Positions 35,008-63,442 of a stretch of DNA of 64,000 nt are shown one piece after another. The number at the start of each line of letters is the position of its first letter. The stretch's first letter is position 1. This stretch comes from Pagrus major (taxonomy: Eukaryota; Chordata; Actinopteri; Spariformes; Sparidae): NCBI RefSeq assembly GCF_040436345.1, contig NC_133218.1, positions 23,173,070 to 23,237,069 on the forward strand, given 5' to 3'. Under the pieces are notes generated by a model. The model ran no database searches. It saw nothing but the letters and a program-made list of their open reading frames with translations, and had not been told where the DNA came from. Both the position numbers and the translations under genes were made by a program.

Positions 35008-36946
35008 TTTATTACAATACGGATCTACTTTGTGGTACAGTATACAAAAAAGCATTAAAAACATCTACATTGCATGTTCAAAGGAAGTGCACAAATTAAT
35101 TAACAGACTTTCTGAAAGGCTCTACACCAGTTATCAAATCTTCAGTAAAAAAAAAAAAAAAGGAAAAAAGTTTTGCAATAAATAAATATAAATTACGTGA
35201 TAATCATAAAGGTCAGGTAATTCATTAAGGCACATCTCACATCCCAAAATGTACCTCGCAAAACAAAAACAAAAGAAATATATGGCAACTCCCTAAGGAC
35301 AAAAACAAGCTTATTTTCCCAGCTGAAAAAGGGAGCAGCATTTCTCCTTTTAGTAAGAATCATAAAACATGTTCAGCATTTAACTACCCTGCCGCAGAAA
35401 TGTTTATATATTAAGCAACTTTATAGAGCATTGCCTGTCAATTCATGAAGTCTGAGATTGGTTACAGAAATGCAACAAAAAGAAAAACAACCGTTGTCAC
35501 TGCAGTGATAATTTGAGACAGTATGCACCGTGGCTAAAACTGCAAACTGAGCATTATTTTAACATGACACACAAGAAATATCTTGAGACAATTGTGAATT
35601 GTGAGTAGGAAAATGTAAAATTATTGCTGAAATATCAGATGCTTTTTACAAGCCAATTTGGTTGAATAAGGATCCATCACTTTGCACTATATTAATGAAA
35701 GTGACAGAAAGCCCCCAGAGCACTTCTCACATTCAAAACGTCTGCATAGTTTGAACTTTGACAATTGCTTCTGAAGATAAATCACAACAATCACAAACAC
35801 ATTTTCTCTAACAGCACTTCTTTGCCAAAAATGTAGCATAACCATTAAAAATATGTCACATGATTCCTGTGTGTTCAGCTATTGACCATTGCAAGCCATT
35901 AGCAATAAAACATAAGGAATATTGCAGCAATTAAGCATATAGCTTTCCCTGCAGTTTACACGTATTTCAGAACATAGCATAGGCTACAGCTTTGCATGCC
36001 TGTAGAGAAATGCCTTGGAGAAAATTAGATGTCACAGTGTGCTAAAACTTAACTGGCTTAGCATAAAAGTACAAATTTCAACACCGTTCAGACACTCAAA
36101 TTTCTCATTTTTACAGAAGTAGTGGTTTGCCATTCTGTAATTTTAAAAAAGTTTGGATGTACCAAGAGCCAAAACACTGTATTTACAAAATTCATTTTAA
36201 AAACATTTGCTTTACAACATGCATTGTCATTTCATTGGAGGCTGTACAAAAGAAATAAATAAATCACTTTTGTCATTCCAGAGGGCAGAGGAATGTACTG
36301 CATGCATGGAGTGTTTTAAACTTGCGGCATGCTTAAGCTGTGAATATGTCAGATTATACACACATTAAAAGCTCATTACGTTCATTGAGAACAGTTGTAC
36401 TAATGGTCCCTGGTGTAACCAATGTGTGCACTAAAAGACCCTACAGACTCATACTTTTGGACAGATACAACAAAACATTGCAGCAAAATGTTGAAGAGTC
36501 ACACACACACATACGCGCACGCACACAAAAAAAGCTGTTATTAGAATAGCTGGTGTCTTTCATATGCACACTTGGAAAAATCATGAAAAAATAGAACAGT
36601 CTTGATATGTACGAAAAAGTGACAATATTTTCACAAACGTTGATCAATACAAAATAAACAAAAATAATTCAGAATCAGAAATGGAGCCTTAACAAAATTT
36701 TCTTCCTCATCCTATAAATAACACTAATGCCCTTAAGTTTTTTTTTTCTTTTTATCTTTCTATAAAAAAGAAAATTAACTCTATACAAAATTTAAAAAAA
36801 TACCCATATAAAAAGTAATATTACAAAAGAAAGGAAACATCTAACTAACAGACATAGTTGGAGTGGAATTGGGGAGGTCTGCCACTGGAGACAAATCCAG
36901 ACGGGGATGTCTTGGATAACCCTACAGGGGGATTCAATAAAAGCGA
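35008..36946 (-). other. Probable sinhcaf 3' UTR
   Basis: About 1.9 kb of AT-rich sequence after the sinhcaf stop carries no other gene. It ends at a minus-strand AATAAA (35013-35008) followed on that strand by a GT-rich stretch (gtgtgctggtgatatttgtt), a good cleavage context. Mammalian SINHCAF also has a long 3' UTR. The extent is inferred and earlier poly(A) signals are possible. Confidence 0.5.
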
Positions 36947-38899
36947 TCACCAGCTTTCTTTCACATCTTCTGGAAGTGGTGGAGGAAGTGTGTCTGGAAG
37001 GTGTGCGGCCACTTGCGTGGATGCCAGCGTCTTCTGTTTTTTGGAACTGCAGCAGGGCTTGAAAAGTCGAGGATCAATAATCACCTCTCCGAACCGCCCC
37101 TTATAGACAATCCCACAGCACACCTTTTGCCTAAAAGGAAAACAAAAACAAAAAACAGATGCTTTGTTATCATATGAAAAAAAACAACAACAGTTTAATT
37201 AATCTGTCCCGCAAACAGCAGTAGCTTACCTTTTCCAGTACAAACGATCCAAGAAGGAGAAGATGGAGGGAGTCGAGCGTCTTTGTTTGGACTCGATGTC
37301 TGAGCCATCGTCTGACTGGTTGCTGTAACTGGGTGACTGCGCAGGAGACACACTGGAGGTCGTACTGTGGGCATCTGAATCTGCTTGGAAAACAAAAGAA
37401 ATACTTAAACATTGTCATCAGATTGATTTGGTTAAATGAGGACTATAGTTGACTAAAGTTTTAACAGTTCCCTCTCAACCATGATTTATTACTGGGCAGA
37501 AAGGTGACAATTAACAGATGGGAAATTCAGCAAGTCTTAATATTTGAGGGGATTTTTAAAAAAATAAATACACAGTAGAGTGAAAGTAGGTCAACAAAAA
37601 CTAATTTGAACAAGGGCAACAACTGTCAATTATATTAATCTTTGTAGTATTTTTTGTAGTCTATAAAATGTCTGTAAACACTGAAAGTGCCCACAGTAAT
37701 TTCCTGATACTCTGACCAACAGTCCAAAATCCATGTGTTTAGTTTACCATCATGGAAGACTAAAAAAAAAAAACCATTAAAAAACATCAACATTAGAGAT
37801 GCTGGAATGTGGTATTTTTCATCAAAATTTATGCAACTCAATTTTCTGAAAACTGGCTATTTAATTGAATGCACTGAATCCAATGCATGCCTTACATTGC
37901 AGTTAAACTACACTACTCAAATTTAAATCAAGGATATTGGGATATTTTATTGTTTTACTTTATTGTTTATTCTGTGACATTTCTGTGAATTTTTATTTTG
38001 AGAATATTTTTGGTCCACAGAAATAATGCAACACATTTCATTAGACTTTTATTGCATATCCATGCACACGCATTTATGCACCCATATCCTAATATCCCTA
38101 ACTCATCTTGAGTAGCGCATGTCTGCCCTAACAAAAAGAGCCACAAGATGCTGCTATACAATCAATTCTTAATTAGGCTGTCAGTTTGGGCTGAGAAGAG
38201 AAGGAAACTACAACAAACCCAAAAATTGCATGCATCGGTCTGACCATGATATTAGGCACATAAGTCAATATTTTAATCAACAAATCATCTAGCATGCTGA
38301 TATTTTTTATGAAACTTACTTTGTCTCTTTAACTTGTGAAGCTTCTTTAGCTTGCTTTTCTTCTTCCCATCACTGTTCTTCATCTTCTTGGGTTTTGTCA
38401 CCTTGAAGCCTGGTCCAGCTCTGGCATCCACCACCTGAGTCAGGTCACAAGCAAGCAAGTCAATTGAAGGCTCACGATAAACCAGAAAAGATCGTTGCTG
38501 TGTTGTCTGACATCACTTACATGGTTCCAGTTCTTCTTGGAGCCATTAGGTAGCTTCTTCCACCTCTTCACCAATAACACACAGGCATTGCAAATGTCTC
38601 CAACACGATCCTCTGACAGCCTTAAAAAAAATAATAAATGGAGCATGCAAACACAGTGGGAAGTTTAACACCCTGGTGCATTAGTTTAATCTCAATTCAC
38701 ATGCACACAAGCAAAAGATAGAGAGATTAACACTGTACAAACGCACAACATGAATGAATGGGAGCTCTTACCCAAAACAGAGCCTGAACGTCTCCTCATA
38801 TCGGCTGCTGTCTGTGAAACGTGAGCTGGAGGACTTGGTCTTGCAGATGCAACAGCCGTCGTTACTCCGGTAGATCTTTGACTTGTGAAAGCCAAACAT
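36947..38899 (-). CDS. sinhcaf: SIN3-HDAC complex-associated factor (SINHCAF/FAM60A family)
   Basis: Five coding exons: 38899-38772, 38620-38521, 38434-38320, 37380-37230 and 37130-36947 (TGA), giving 225 aa (human 221). The N-terminus MFGFHKSKIYRS with GCCICKTKSSSSRFTDSSRY is the family's atypical Cys-rich, GATA-like zinc-binding region, continued by DICNACVLLVKRWKKLPNGS. The middle is Lys-rich, then Ser-rich (TTSSVSPAQSPSYSNQSDDG). The C-terminal module has CCGIVYKGRFGEVIIDPRLF and KPCCS. The last 30 residues (Pro-rich, ending VKESW) differ from the human tail. Known role: a nuclear SIN3-HDAC subunit that represses TGF-beta targets and supports stem-cell proliferation. A 5' exon ending at 40056 probably splices to 38934 just before the ATG. 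The gene may be the fish paralogue sinhcafl/fam60al rather than the 12p11 orthologue. Confidence 0.93.
37610..37900. repeat. Teleost interspersed repeat (ctctgaccaacagtccaaaa family)
   Basis: In the last-but-one large sinhcaf intron, gtctataaaatgtctgtaaa, gaccaacagtccaaaatcca and gtttaccatcatggaagact follow the order of a very common fish repeat. Related, more decayed copies lie near 7745-7810, 40620-40740 and 61570-61830. The assignment is from memory of the consensus. Confidence 0.6.
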
Positions 38900-40055
38900 A
38901 GTCTATTTGTTGGTCAGTGTTGTGGCAAAAAAATCTGAAAACGGAAAACAAAGATCGGTAATTGTCTCAGTCCTCGTGATGAGCGCCGTGAATGTCTGCA
39001 GACAGTTGTGCTTTCTACTACGGAGAGGGGGGCGGTCCCTGAACGCATTCACACACACATATACACACAATCCAGTCTTAACCCATCATTTTAACACATT
39101 TCTGTATGAAACTCAGCCATTAGATAGAAGTTGAATCCATTTAAAGTGAGTTACAAGTTAAAAAGCTGAACTAACCTGTTTAAAACAACACCCGAGTAAC
39201 GTTATGTGTGGTATTTAAAACCAAGTCGCGGGAACACCAAAACATCAAAAAACAGACCTCACGCTGACGTTATAACCCGATGTTATAGGTTGTGTTGGAA
39301 AAGAGGCAAACTATCCAAACATAGTGGATGTTTGAAGCTAGAGTTGATGTATAAAGCGACCGAGGCAGGCTCTCAAACTTTCAAACACTTCGCACGGTTA
39401 AACGTAGGTCAATCACAGATACGTTACACCCACAACACAGCGTTTTACTATCGTTAACTGACGCCAATGTTACTTTTCTGAACGCTGGTTAATGCCACAG
39501 AAACTTTGTGAATTTGTTAGCACCAACACAATGCACATATCCGAAGCCAGGCATTGTTCAACTACAGACTTGTTTGCAGCGAATACTCGAAACAAAAAGC
39601 GGGCAGGAGCGCTTTCTGAAGTCAAGAAACAAAAAGCTACCGGGCTATTCGATGAATTATGTGAAACACGCGTGTTTTTAAAAACACAATTATCAACTCG
39701 GCGCAATTCGCTTGTGTTGTCACATTTTGAATAAAATACGAAAAGTTGCGATGAACCCGTCCTTCCCTTTAAATTCTAACTTTTGCCCGCTAGAGCGCCA
39801 AATATGGCTCATTGTTGTTAGCTGTTAGCATGCTAGCTAGCCGACTCTGCTACCATTACCACGCCACGCTCTCGTTCACTTCCACGTTATCCCATTGTCG
39901 AGGCGCTTCGTCTTTGTACATTTAGCTCGCAACAACTGGAAACGAACACGTCAGGTAAACATCGCCACACGTTACGACCTGTCTACCCACGCAAAACAAA
40001 TCGCTAAAATTCCACAAATGTAATTTCTTTACAAGAGAAATAACGATGCACTTAC

Positions 40056-40240
40056 TGAACAAAAACTTTGAATCTTCGCCGTATTCTTTTGACGCACTGC
40101 GCATGCTCTTACTACTAATGCATACAGCTGGCCATTAGAATATGATTTGCATAAAAAGCCGGAATGAAAGGGCTGAGCCTACAATGACCATATAAGGAGT
40201 GCAGCCGTTGAGTTTGAACCTGATTCGACCAATCGCTGCC
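40056..40240 (-). promoter_or_regulatory. sinhcaf 5' non-coding exon and promoter with octamer, CArG and CCAAT elements
   Basis: A strong donor (gtaagt, 40055-40050) ends a probable 5' UTR exon that would join an acceptor at 38935 (tttcag), 35 bases before the ATG. On the gene strand, upstream to downstream, come ATTGG (inverted CCAAT, near 40228), a CArG box CCTTATATGG (40197-40188), a perfect octamer ATGCAAAT (40152-40145) and an NRF1-like GCATGCGCAGTGCG (near 40106-40093). No other gene reads from this region. The elements are seen directly; their use is inferred. Confidence 0.55.
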
Positions 40241-40599
40241 GTCCTCGCGTGCTCTCCAGAAGACATGAATGATGGGAGGCGTAGTGAAAGAGCGGGAGAT
40301 CGCCGCACCGTCACAGCTGTTAACGGCCTTCTTTTTAAACTCAAAGTCCCAGAATCCACCTGGCTCAAGGCTTTAAAGAAAAACAGCTATATGACATGGC
40401 GCGAAGAGTTTGTTGACATTTTCTCAGCTGAGAAAGCACAGAGAAAGCTTAGAGTATAAATCTGTCCATGACCCGCTTGTCAAGGCTAATACAGTTACTT
40501 TTCAACTATGATTAAATGGGGAATTCAGAGTTGTAGGTTAAATATTTTAGGATATTTTGTTTTTAATAAACACAAAGTAGAGCTAAAGCGGGCCGGATA

Positions 40600-41255
40600 A
40601 GGCGAAGAATAGACTCGTTTCAACTAACACTTATTTTCATTATCTATTAATCTGCATATTACTATAATCGTTTAAAAAGTCATTTGATCCATAAAATGTG
40701 AGAAGAATCACCATTTCTCAAAAAACAAGTTCACATACTGGCGAAAGTAAAGATATTGTGTTAAAATATTACTTTGGTAAAATATGATAGTAATTGAATA
40801 AAAGTATCTGATATTAACTACTATATTCAAGTACCAAGCATCATTTTCTGGCAGTAATGCACTTAAGTATCAAAAGAAAACCTACAAGTACATTGTACAT
40901 ATATTTACATGTACACTGTATACTGTGGGTCGACTGATTATTGTATCTGATATTCAGCATTTTTCTGATTATCTGAATCAGTATTTTGTTTTGTTTTTTG
41001 TTGTCTTTTATCCGATTGCTGATAAACTAAATACATTTTAAAAAGTTATGTCCAAAGTAACTAGTAACTTATTATCAGTTATCAAATAATGGTACGGGAG
41101 TAAAACTACAATATTTTCCTCCAAAATGAAGTGGAGTGGCAGTATAAAGTAGCAGAAAATGGAAATACTCAAGTAAAGTACAAGTACCTCAAAACTGTAC
41201 TCAAGTACAGTACTTAAGTAAATGTATTTAGTTATATTCCAACACTGCTACCAAT
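40600..41255. repeat. Decayed teleost repeats in the sinhcaf-dennd5a interval
   Basis: The left part (cattatctattaatctgcat, catttgatccataaaatgtg) matches the family at 37610-37900. The right part ends with gtacttaagtaaatgtattt and agttatattccaacactg, the end of another widespread fish element also seen at 60490-60605. No coding sequence is visible. Confidence 0.55.
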
Positions 41256-41415
41256 AGTCCAGAGGCCAAAGGTAAAGTAAATGTTCACATTTAAGAAGCT
41301 TAAGTTGTTTTTCAAAGTGAATTTCATTTTCTTAGTGGAACATATAATATAAATATATTAATGAATAACTGTAAACTCTGATACAATTAAATCCACTTTA
41401 ATGCATTACAGATGC

Positions 41416-42721
41416 TTTATTCTTAATATATTTTTACACTGTACACTGTTGCTCACTTAGTAAACACTACATTACACAGCTATGTCAATAAATGTACAAC
41501 AGTACTGGAAAACAAAAATATATATCTCCCAAGATGCTCATGTGTGGGTCGTACACAGACGAGTACAACACAGTCATTCCAGACGTTGTTGGCACAGAGA
41601 AAACAGTCCTTCACATATCAAATCTCTTGTTCTGCACTGTTAAGTTCAATGTATGTAACGGAGGAGGGCCAGGTAACACCTCAAGACAGCCCGATATGGA
41701 GAGACCAGGGGGCTGAATTTTCTCTCTTGTGGATATTGCATAGCAAGAAACCATGATGACAAAATCAGGAAGGGGGGAACAAGATGTCCTTTTGCCTCCT
41801 CACGCAGGAAGCAGGGGATCATCCTTTATCACGAGGAGTCTACACAGATCATCACACTGTTGTTGTTCAGAGAAGAGGATAGATGTAGTGTAAGGGCTGG
41901 GGTGGCGGTAGAGGAAAGGGCTGGTTGGAGGTATTTACATGAAGGCTGTAATTGTGATCCACTTTGCACAGAAAGCCGGGAGGACAAACCAAAGACTTGG
42001 GGTATTTTTCTCTATCCAACTGAATGTACTGTCCATCACTGGATACAGGCTTGAGCCACACAGTCTTATTATCATGCAAAAAGGATAATTTTCTCTGCTA
42101 AAGGTATTCCATGTAAAGATCTGCATACTAGTACATTTCCCAGGGAAAGGGTCGAATGTAACAGCCTTTTTTATTTCTGTGTAGGTGAATCATCGTCCAC
42201 ACTACAAACCCCCTGTCATACACATACTTATAAAGCATACTTCTACATCATTTGCTTTAAGCTCTGCGTAATGACAATGGAATCTGAGTTGACAACAGAG
42301 CAAGCAACTTGACTGATTTAACAAAATAATACTGTTTTATCTCTGAAAATATATTAACAGTTTTGATCCTCACTTTCCCTTAAATATAGCCATTGTCAGC
42401 AGTTCATGATAACAATGAAAATATTTAGCTTTCAATAGAACATTATAGCACAAGTAGGTCAATAAATGTGAAAATCATGGTTCATAATAGAAAACATATT
42501 TTTAACATCTAATGGCAACATCATTGAGGATAAAAATAACAACATATCTTGAAAGGCTCATTGCACTTAATATATGGCAAATGTAACAGTAGCTTTAATA
42601 TAAGCCAGAAAAAGTCCTTTTGTTCAAGTCAGTTCCTGCATATAAAAGGTTCAGTTATTCTTTTTCCGTGGTCCCCAGCGATCTTCCCGGTCAGGTACAA
42701 CTGGTGTGAAGTGGGTTCAGT
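41416..42721 (-). other. dennd5a 3' UTR with poly(A) signal
   Basis: From the stop codon at 42724-42722 to a minus-strand AATAAA at 41421-41416 there are 1.3 kb without another gene. That is a plausible UTR length for this family. The end was not otherwise confirmed. Confidence 0.55.
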
Positions 42722-59652
<16,931 letters not shown>

Positions 59653-60489
59653 CTGTTTCACGCACACAGAGAGAGTGAAGGAAAGACTGTGTAAGAGATA
59701 TGTGCCCGCAGTGTGTATAAGGTTCATTTCCTGACTTGATTATAACATTAAAGTTATGGTGATTGTAATGATTCTGCGATGACTTGTGGTTTTCCTGATT
59801 CGTTTCGACAGCACAATCATCAAAATCTCCACAAGCAAATGGCTGTTCAATGATGTGTTATTTCAATATGTCCTGGACCAGAGTTTTTAGTGTTTTCAGC
59901 TAAATTTAAAGCCACAATGGGGCAGTGGTTAGTTTTCATAAAATCTATTATCTATTATTCTAAATGACTAAAGTGCATTTTTGAGACAAAGCCTGACATT
60001 CAAATGAGGCAAAAACAGGTTGCACAACTCTTTCCCCACGTTTAATTTCCCTCAAGGTTCTGGCGTACACTGGTTTCGTTTGATAGATGCTGTTTTTTCT
60101 TCTAAACAGCATGTGACAGAAAAGTTGTGCAACACGTCTCATGTCTTCAATGAGATTACATTGTTTATGCCTCAGCTCTTCTGTTTGCACATGATAGCTA
60201 ATCCTGCTGTGTTTGCAGTAACTACACATTTCCATCCAAAAAAGTGGATGAACATGACAAGACAAGAGGAAACGCCCAACTCTAATACAGTGTTAATTTT
60301 TAGTCTGGCTGTCTTTGTTATTCTCTGTTATGAGAATGTAGGAGTGCAGTGAGAGATCAATGACCGACCTAAAAGGAATTAGCTGTGATCACACGCAAGC
60401 TGTGTCCAACTTTAGGGCGTGGATCCTTATTTGCAGATCAAATCATAACAAGCAGATATGGCCTGACTTTAACAAACAGTTGCAAATGC

Positions 60490-60608
60490 TAGTTGCGGAG
60501 TGGAAGTATAAAGTATCAGAAAAGCGACATACACAAGTTAATTGTGCCTCAAAATTGCTCTTAAATAGTACTTGAATAAACTGTACTTAGTTACATTCCA
60601 TCACTCTG
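60490..60608. repeat. Widespread fish repeat (second copy of the 41200 element)
   Basis: The series tggaagtataaagtatcaga ... aaactgtacttagttacatt, ccatcact matches the sequence near 41120-41250 and a repeat common across teleosts. Confidence 0.55.
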
Positions 60609-61319
60609 ATAAAATTCTAAAAATTCTTCTTCATTTTTGGTCTCTGTGAGTTTCTGAAGTCCTCTGAAGGCCCTTTGGAGGCTCCAGACTCTGAACTGTG
60701 ACACAGCTCCAGTCAGCTGGTCCTGTGGCTAATGTTAAATTCCTTTCTCATGACTCCATGAAGCACTCCTTCATGTTCAGGCTTTCACACTTAAGTCAAC
60801 TGGTATACACACAAATATGTGTCCAGTCCTCCTCATCTGCATTCTTACTCTATCATGTTGACGCGTACTGTACATTCAGCAGCAGCCCTGCCTCTCCTGT
60901 TATGGTGCCAAAATAAATACCATTCCTTCATTTGGTCATGTGCTGCTCCATGAGAAGAGGCTCTCACCCCAGCCTGGGCCTCCCCCCCTCGTCCCCCCTC
61001 TCAGCAGGCTTCCTCTCCCAGGATGGGGACAGGAATACTAACATCAACCGTCTGTTCTTAAACTAGGCCACCATAACAAGAAACCAGTCACAAAGAGTCA
61101 AGCACTGTTGCTTATACATATATATATATACAGGTGCATGGCAGCATTTTGAAGAGACGCTTGAACGATTCAGTTTACATACTAAGTGCAAATGTGTGCA
61201 GTACAGCAGGCTAAAAATACTATGAACACACAGAAGTGAAACTTCTTCAGATCTCAGTACTTCACTGATTAAATAATGTGTCGGACTAAACGTGCTCCAT
61301 GTTCGTTTAAACAGCTTTA

Positions 61320-61405
61320 AACTAACTCCCCTCCAGTTAGTTAGAACTGACGAAGCCTCTTGGATGAGAGGTGAAACGTCTTCCAGAAGCTGAAACAAGT
61401 CCAGT
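61320..61405. repeat. Common fish repeat fragment
   Basis: ctgacgaagcctcttggatg, agaggtgaaacgtcttccag and aagtccagttgcc match a repeat I recognise from many teleost genomes (GAAGCC.CTTGGATGAG.GGTGAAACGTCTTC). The class is uncertain. Confidence 0.5.
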
Positions 61406-61569
61406 TGCCTACGATACAGCACTTAGAAGTACCTCCAATAATTGAGGCTTCACATTCTGAGTAATTAATATTTTAGTTCAGGAAGAAGTGAAGGGAAAAG
61501 CCAAACAGCGAAACTCTGACTTGTCTTGCTGGTTGTCAGTGCAGAAGTCCAGTTCTTACAATATGTAGC

Positions 61570-61830
61570 CTAAGCCTGCAACATTTAATTATTTTCATTA
61601 TTGTATATTATTGTGTATTCATATGTTTTGTGTCATATGACCAACAGTCCAAAACCCAAAGATTTACTGTGCAAAATGAAAAAAATAAATAAATAAAACC
61701 TCAGCAAATCCTCACGTATGAGAAGGTGGAGCCTGAGAATGTTCTGCAGTTCTTCTTAATAAATCCACAAACAATTATCAAAATAGTTTTCTGTCAGTCA
61801 ACTTTCCTATCATATATTTGAGTAAGCTTT
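61570..61830. repeat. Teleost interspersed repeat, copy of the 37610 family
   Basis: gaccaacagtccaaaaccca, aagatttactgtgcaaaatg, agcaaatcctcacgtatgag and caattatcaaaatagttttc follow the consensus order of the family described at 37610-37900. Confidence 0.6.
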
Positions 61831-61869
61831 TCAGCTTTGGTCAAAACGACATCATTTATATAAGAGATA

Positions 61870-62175
61870 TTGCAGCATAAAGACTAAAATGGAAACTGAT
61901 AATATGTGGTTAGAAGCTGCAACTTAATTTCTTTTAAATCACTTCTTAAAACCCACTTCCTTTTAGTCTTTCTATTGTTTTATTCTTTTCACTGTTCTTA
62001 TTCTTTATATCTTAATCTTATTCCTCTTATGTGATGTCGTCTTTTTATCGTCCTTTAATTGCTTTTATTTGTATTTAATTGCTTTTTATGTGTTTTTGTC
62101 TTTTTTTATTGCCTGTATTCCTTTGATTTGTATTCATTCTTATTGACATTTTGTCATAATATGAATAATAAAATT
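61870..62175 (+). repeat. Probable L2-type LINE 3' end
   Basis: tcacttcttaaaacccactt resembles the codons that end L2-type ORF2 proteins in fish. It is followed by a long T-rich tail and an AATAATAAAATTC end. No reverse-transcriptase domain is present, so the copy is 5' truncated. Confidence 0.4.
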
Positions 62176-63181
62176 CTCGTTAGTCTGGTCTTCTTTCTGT
62201 TTGGCTTGACTGTTTAGAGTTTAGTCTGTTATATTACCTTCCTGAGTTTCGTGCTTTTGCTTTGTCTGCCAGACTGTTTTTAAAGGTGCTATAAAAATAG
62301 TTTAAAAAAGTTGTTCTTGTTAAACAACCACCATTGCTAATTAAAATCTATCTGACGTGACTCAGACAGAAGTGTCTACGAAAGGGGAAGGTGTCATGAA
62401 GTTTAATTTGCGTCTTGTTTAGTCACATTCGTCCACTTCCTTCCTCACTCTCTAACGTATCCTCTGATGTTTCCTAGGAAGTTATACCACAAGGCAACCA
62501 AATGAAATGCGCCGTTACCTTGAGTAAAATTAGATTTTCTTGGTTTGATTAATGTTGGAAACATTTGGAATAATGTAAGTATGTAATGTAATGTAACATA
62601 ATATATATAAAAGGTCGAGTAATTTCTATGCTGAATATGCTACATATTATATCTTTAATTTCAGATGAAGCATCTCGGTGCCTCAAATGTGCGTTTTGTA
62701 ACTGCAACGTCCTCAGTTCACACCCAGATCCCCCTCTCCCCTCATCTCTACTGTCACTCTCAGCTGCACAAATCACATAAAGACTGAAAAATCCTGTGAA
62801 ATAACAATAACAAATAATGGCTTCCAGTAATTGCAGCGTGTCACCATGGTTGACACATGATCGACACATGATGAGCTTCCTGTTTGAGAAAGACGGAAGA
62901 AGCAGCAGACAATCTCTTCTTTTAAGGCCTCATGTTAGAAATACTGGCCAGCGTCTTTTTTTTTATTTATTTTTTTTAATCAGAGTTTTTCTGGTGCTAT
63001 TTTTAGCACGTAGCACATACAGTCCTTTCGTTATTTGCAGAGCATCCCTCTCCTCAGTGTGTGTGTGTGTTTAACAGCGAGGCGTCTTTCCCGAACAGTC
63101 CCTCATTTCTTCTCAGTGGCATATTGCCAGGGCTTAACTCTACACAACACCCTTCACACGTTCTGCAGTGATGAGCCTCAT

Positions 63182-63195
63182 GGGGGGGGGGGGGG
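63182..63195. repeat. Poly(G) run
   Basis: Fourteen consecutive G on the plus strand inside a dennd5a intron. Such runs are error-prone in sequencing, so the exact length is unsure. Confidence 0.85.
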
Positions 63196-63269
63196 ACGAC
63201 AAAGAGGCATGATGTCACTTCCAACCAATAATAATCATCCTGCATCACTGCTATCCTCCCTGTCTCCAG

Positions 63270-63282
63270 GTTGCCTGGCAAC
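63270..63282. promoter_or_regulatory. Palindromic RFX X-box
   Basis: GTTGCCTGGCAAC fits the symmetric RFX consensus (GTTGCC-N-GGCAAC) exactly. It lies in the dennd5a intron at the right edge, in DNA richer in GC than its surroundings. Use as a regulatory site is inferred. Confidence 0.5.
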
Positions 63283-63424
63283 ACCACAGCTTTCCCCCTT
63301 AAGAGCTTCTCCCCCCCGGCCCCTGGCGTTTTGTAAACCATTTGCCTTCTCTTGCCATTGTAATAGATCCAATCACAACACCAGATCCAGCACCCTTAAA
63401 TGATTTCCTTTCTTCACCTCAAAA

Positions 63425-63442
63425 ACACACACACACACACAC
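63425..63442. repeat. (AC)n microsatellite
   Basis: Nine AC units in the dennd5a intron. Confidence 0.85.

Noticed and set aside
40199-40459. 86-codon plus-strand frame next to the sinhcaf promoter
   Set aside because: No recognisable domain, opposite to the gene and overlapping promoter elements. More likely incidental in GC-richer DNA.
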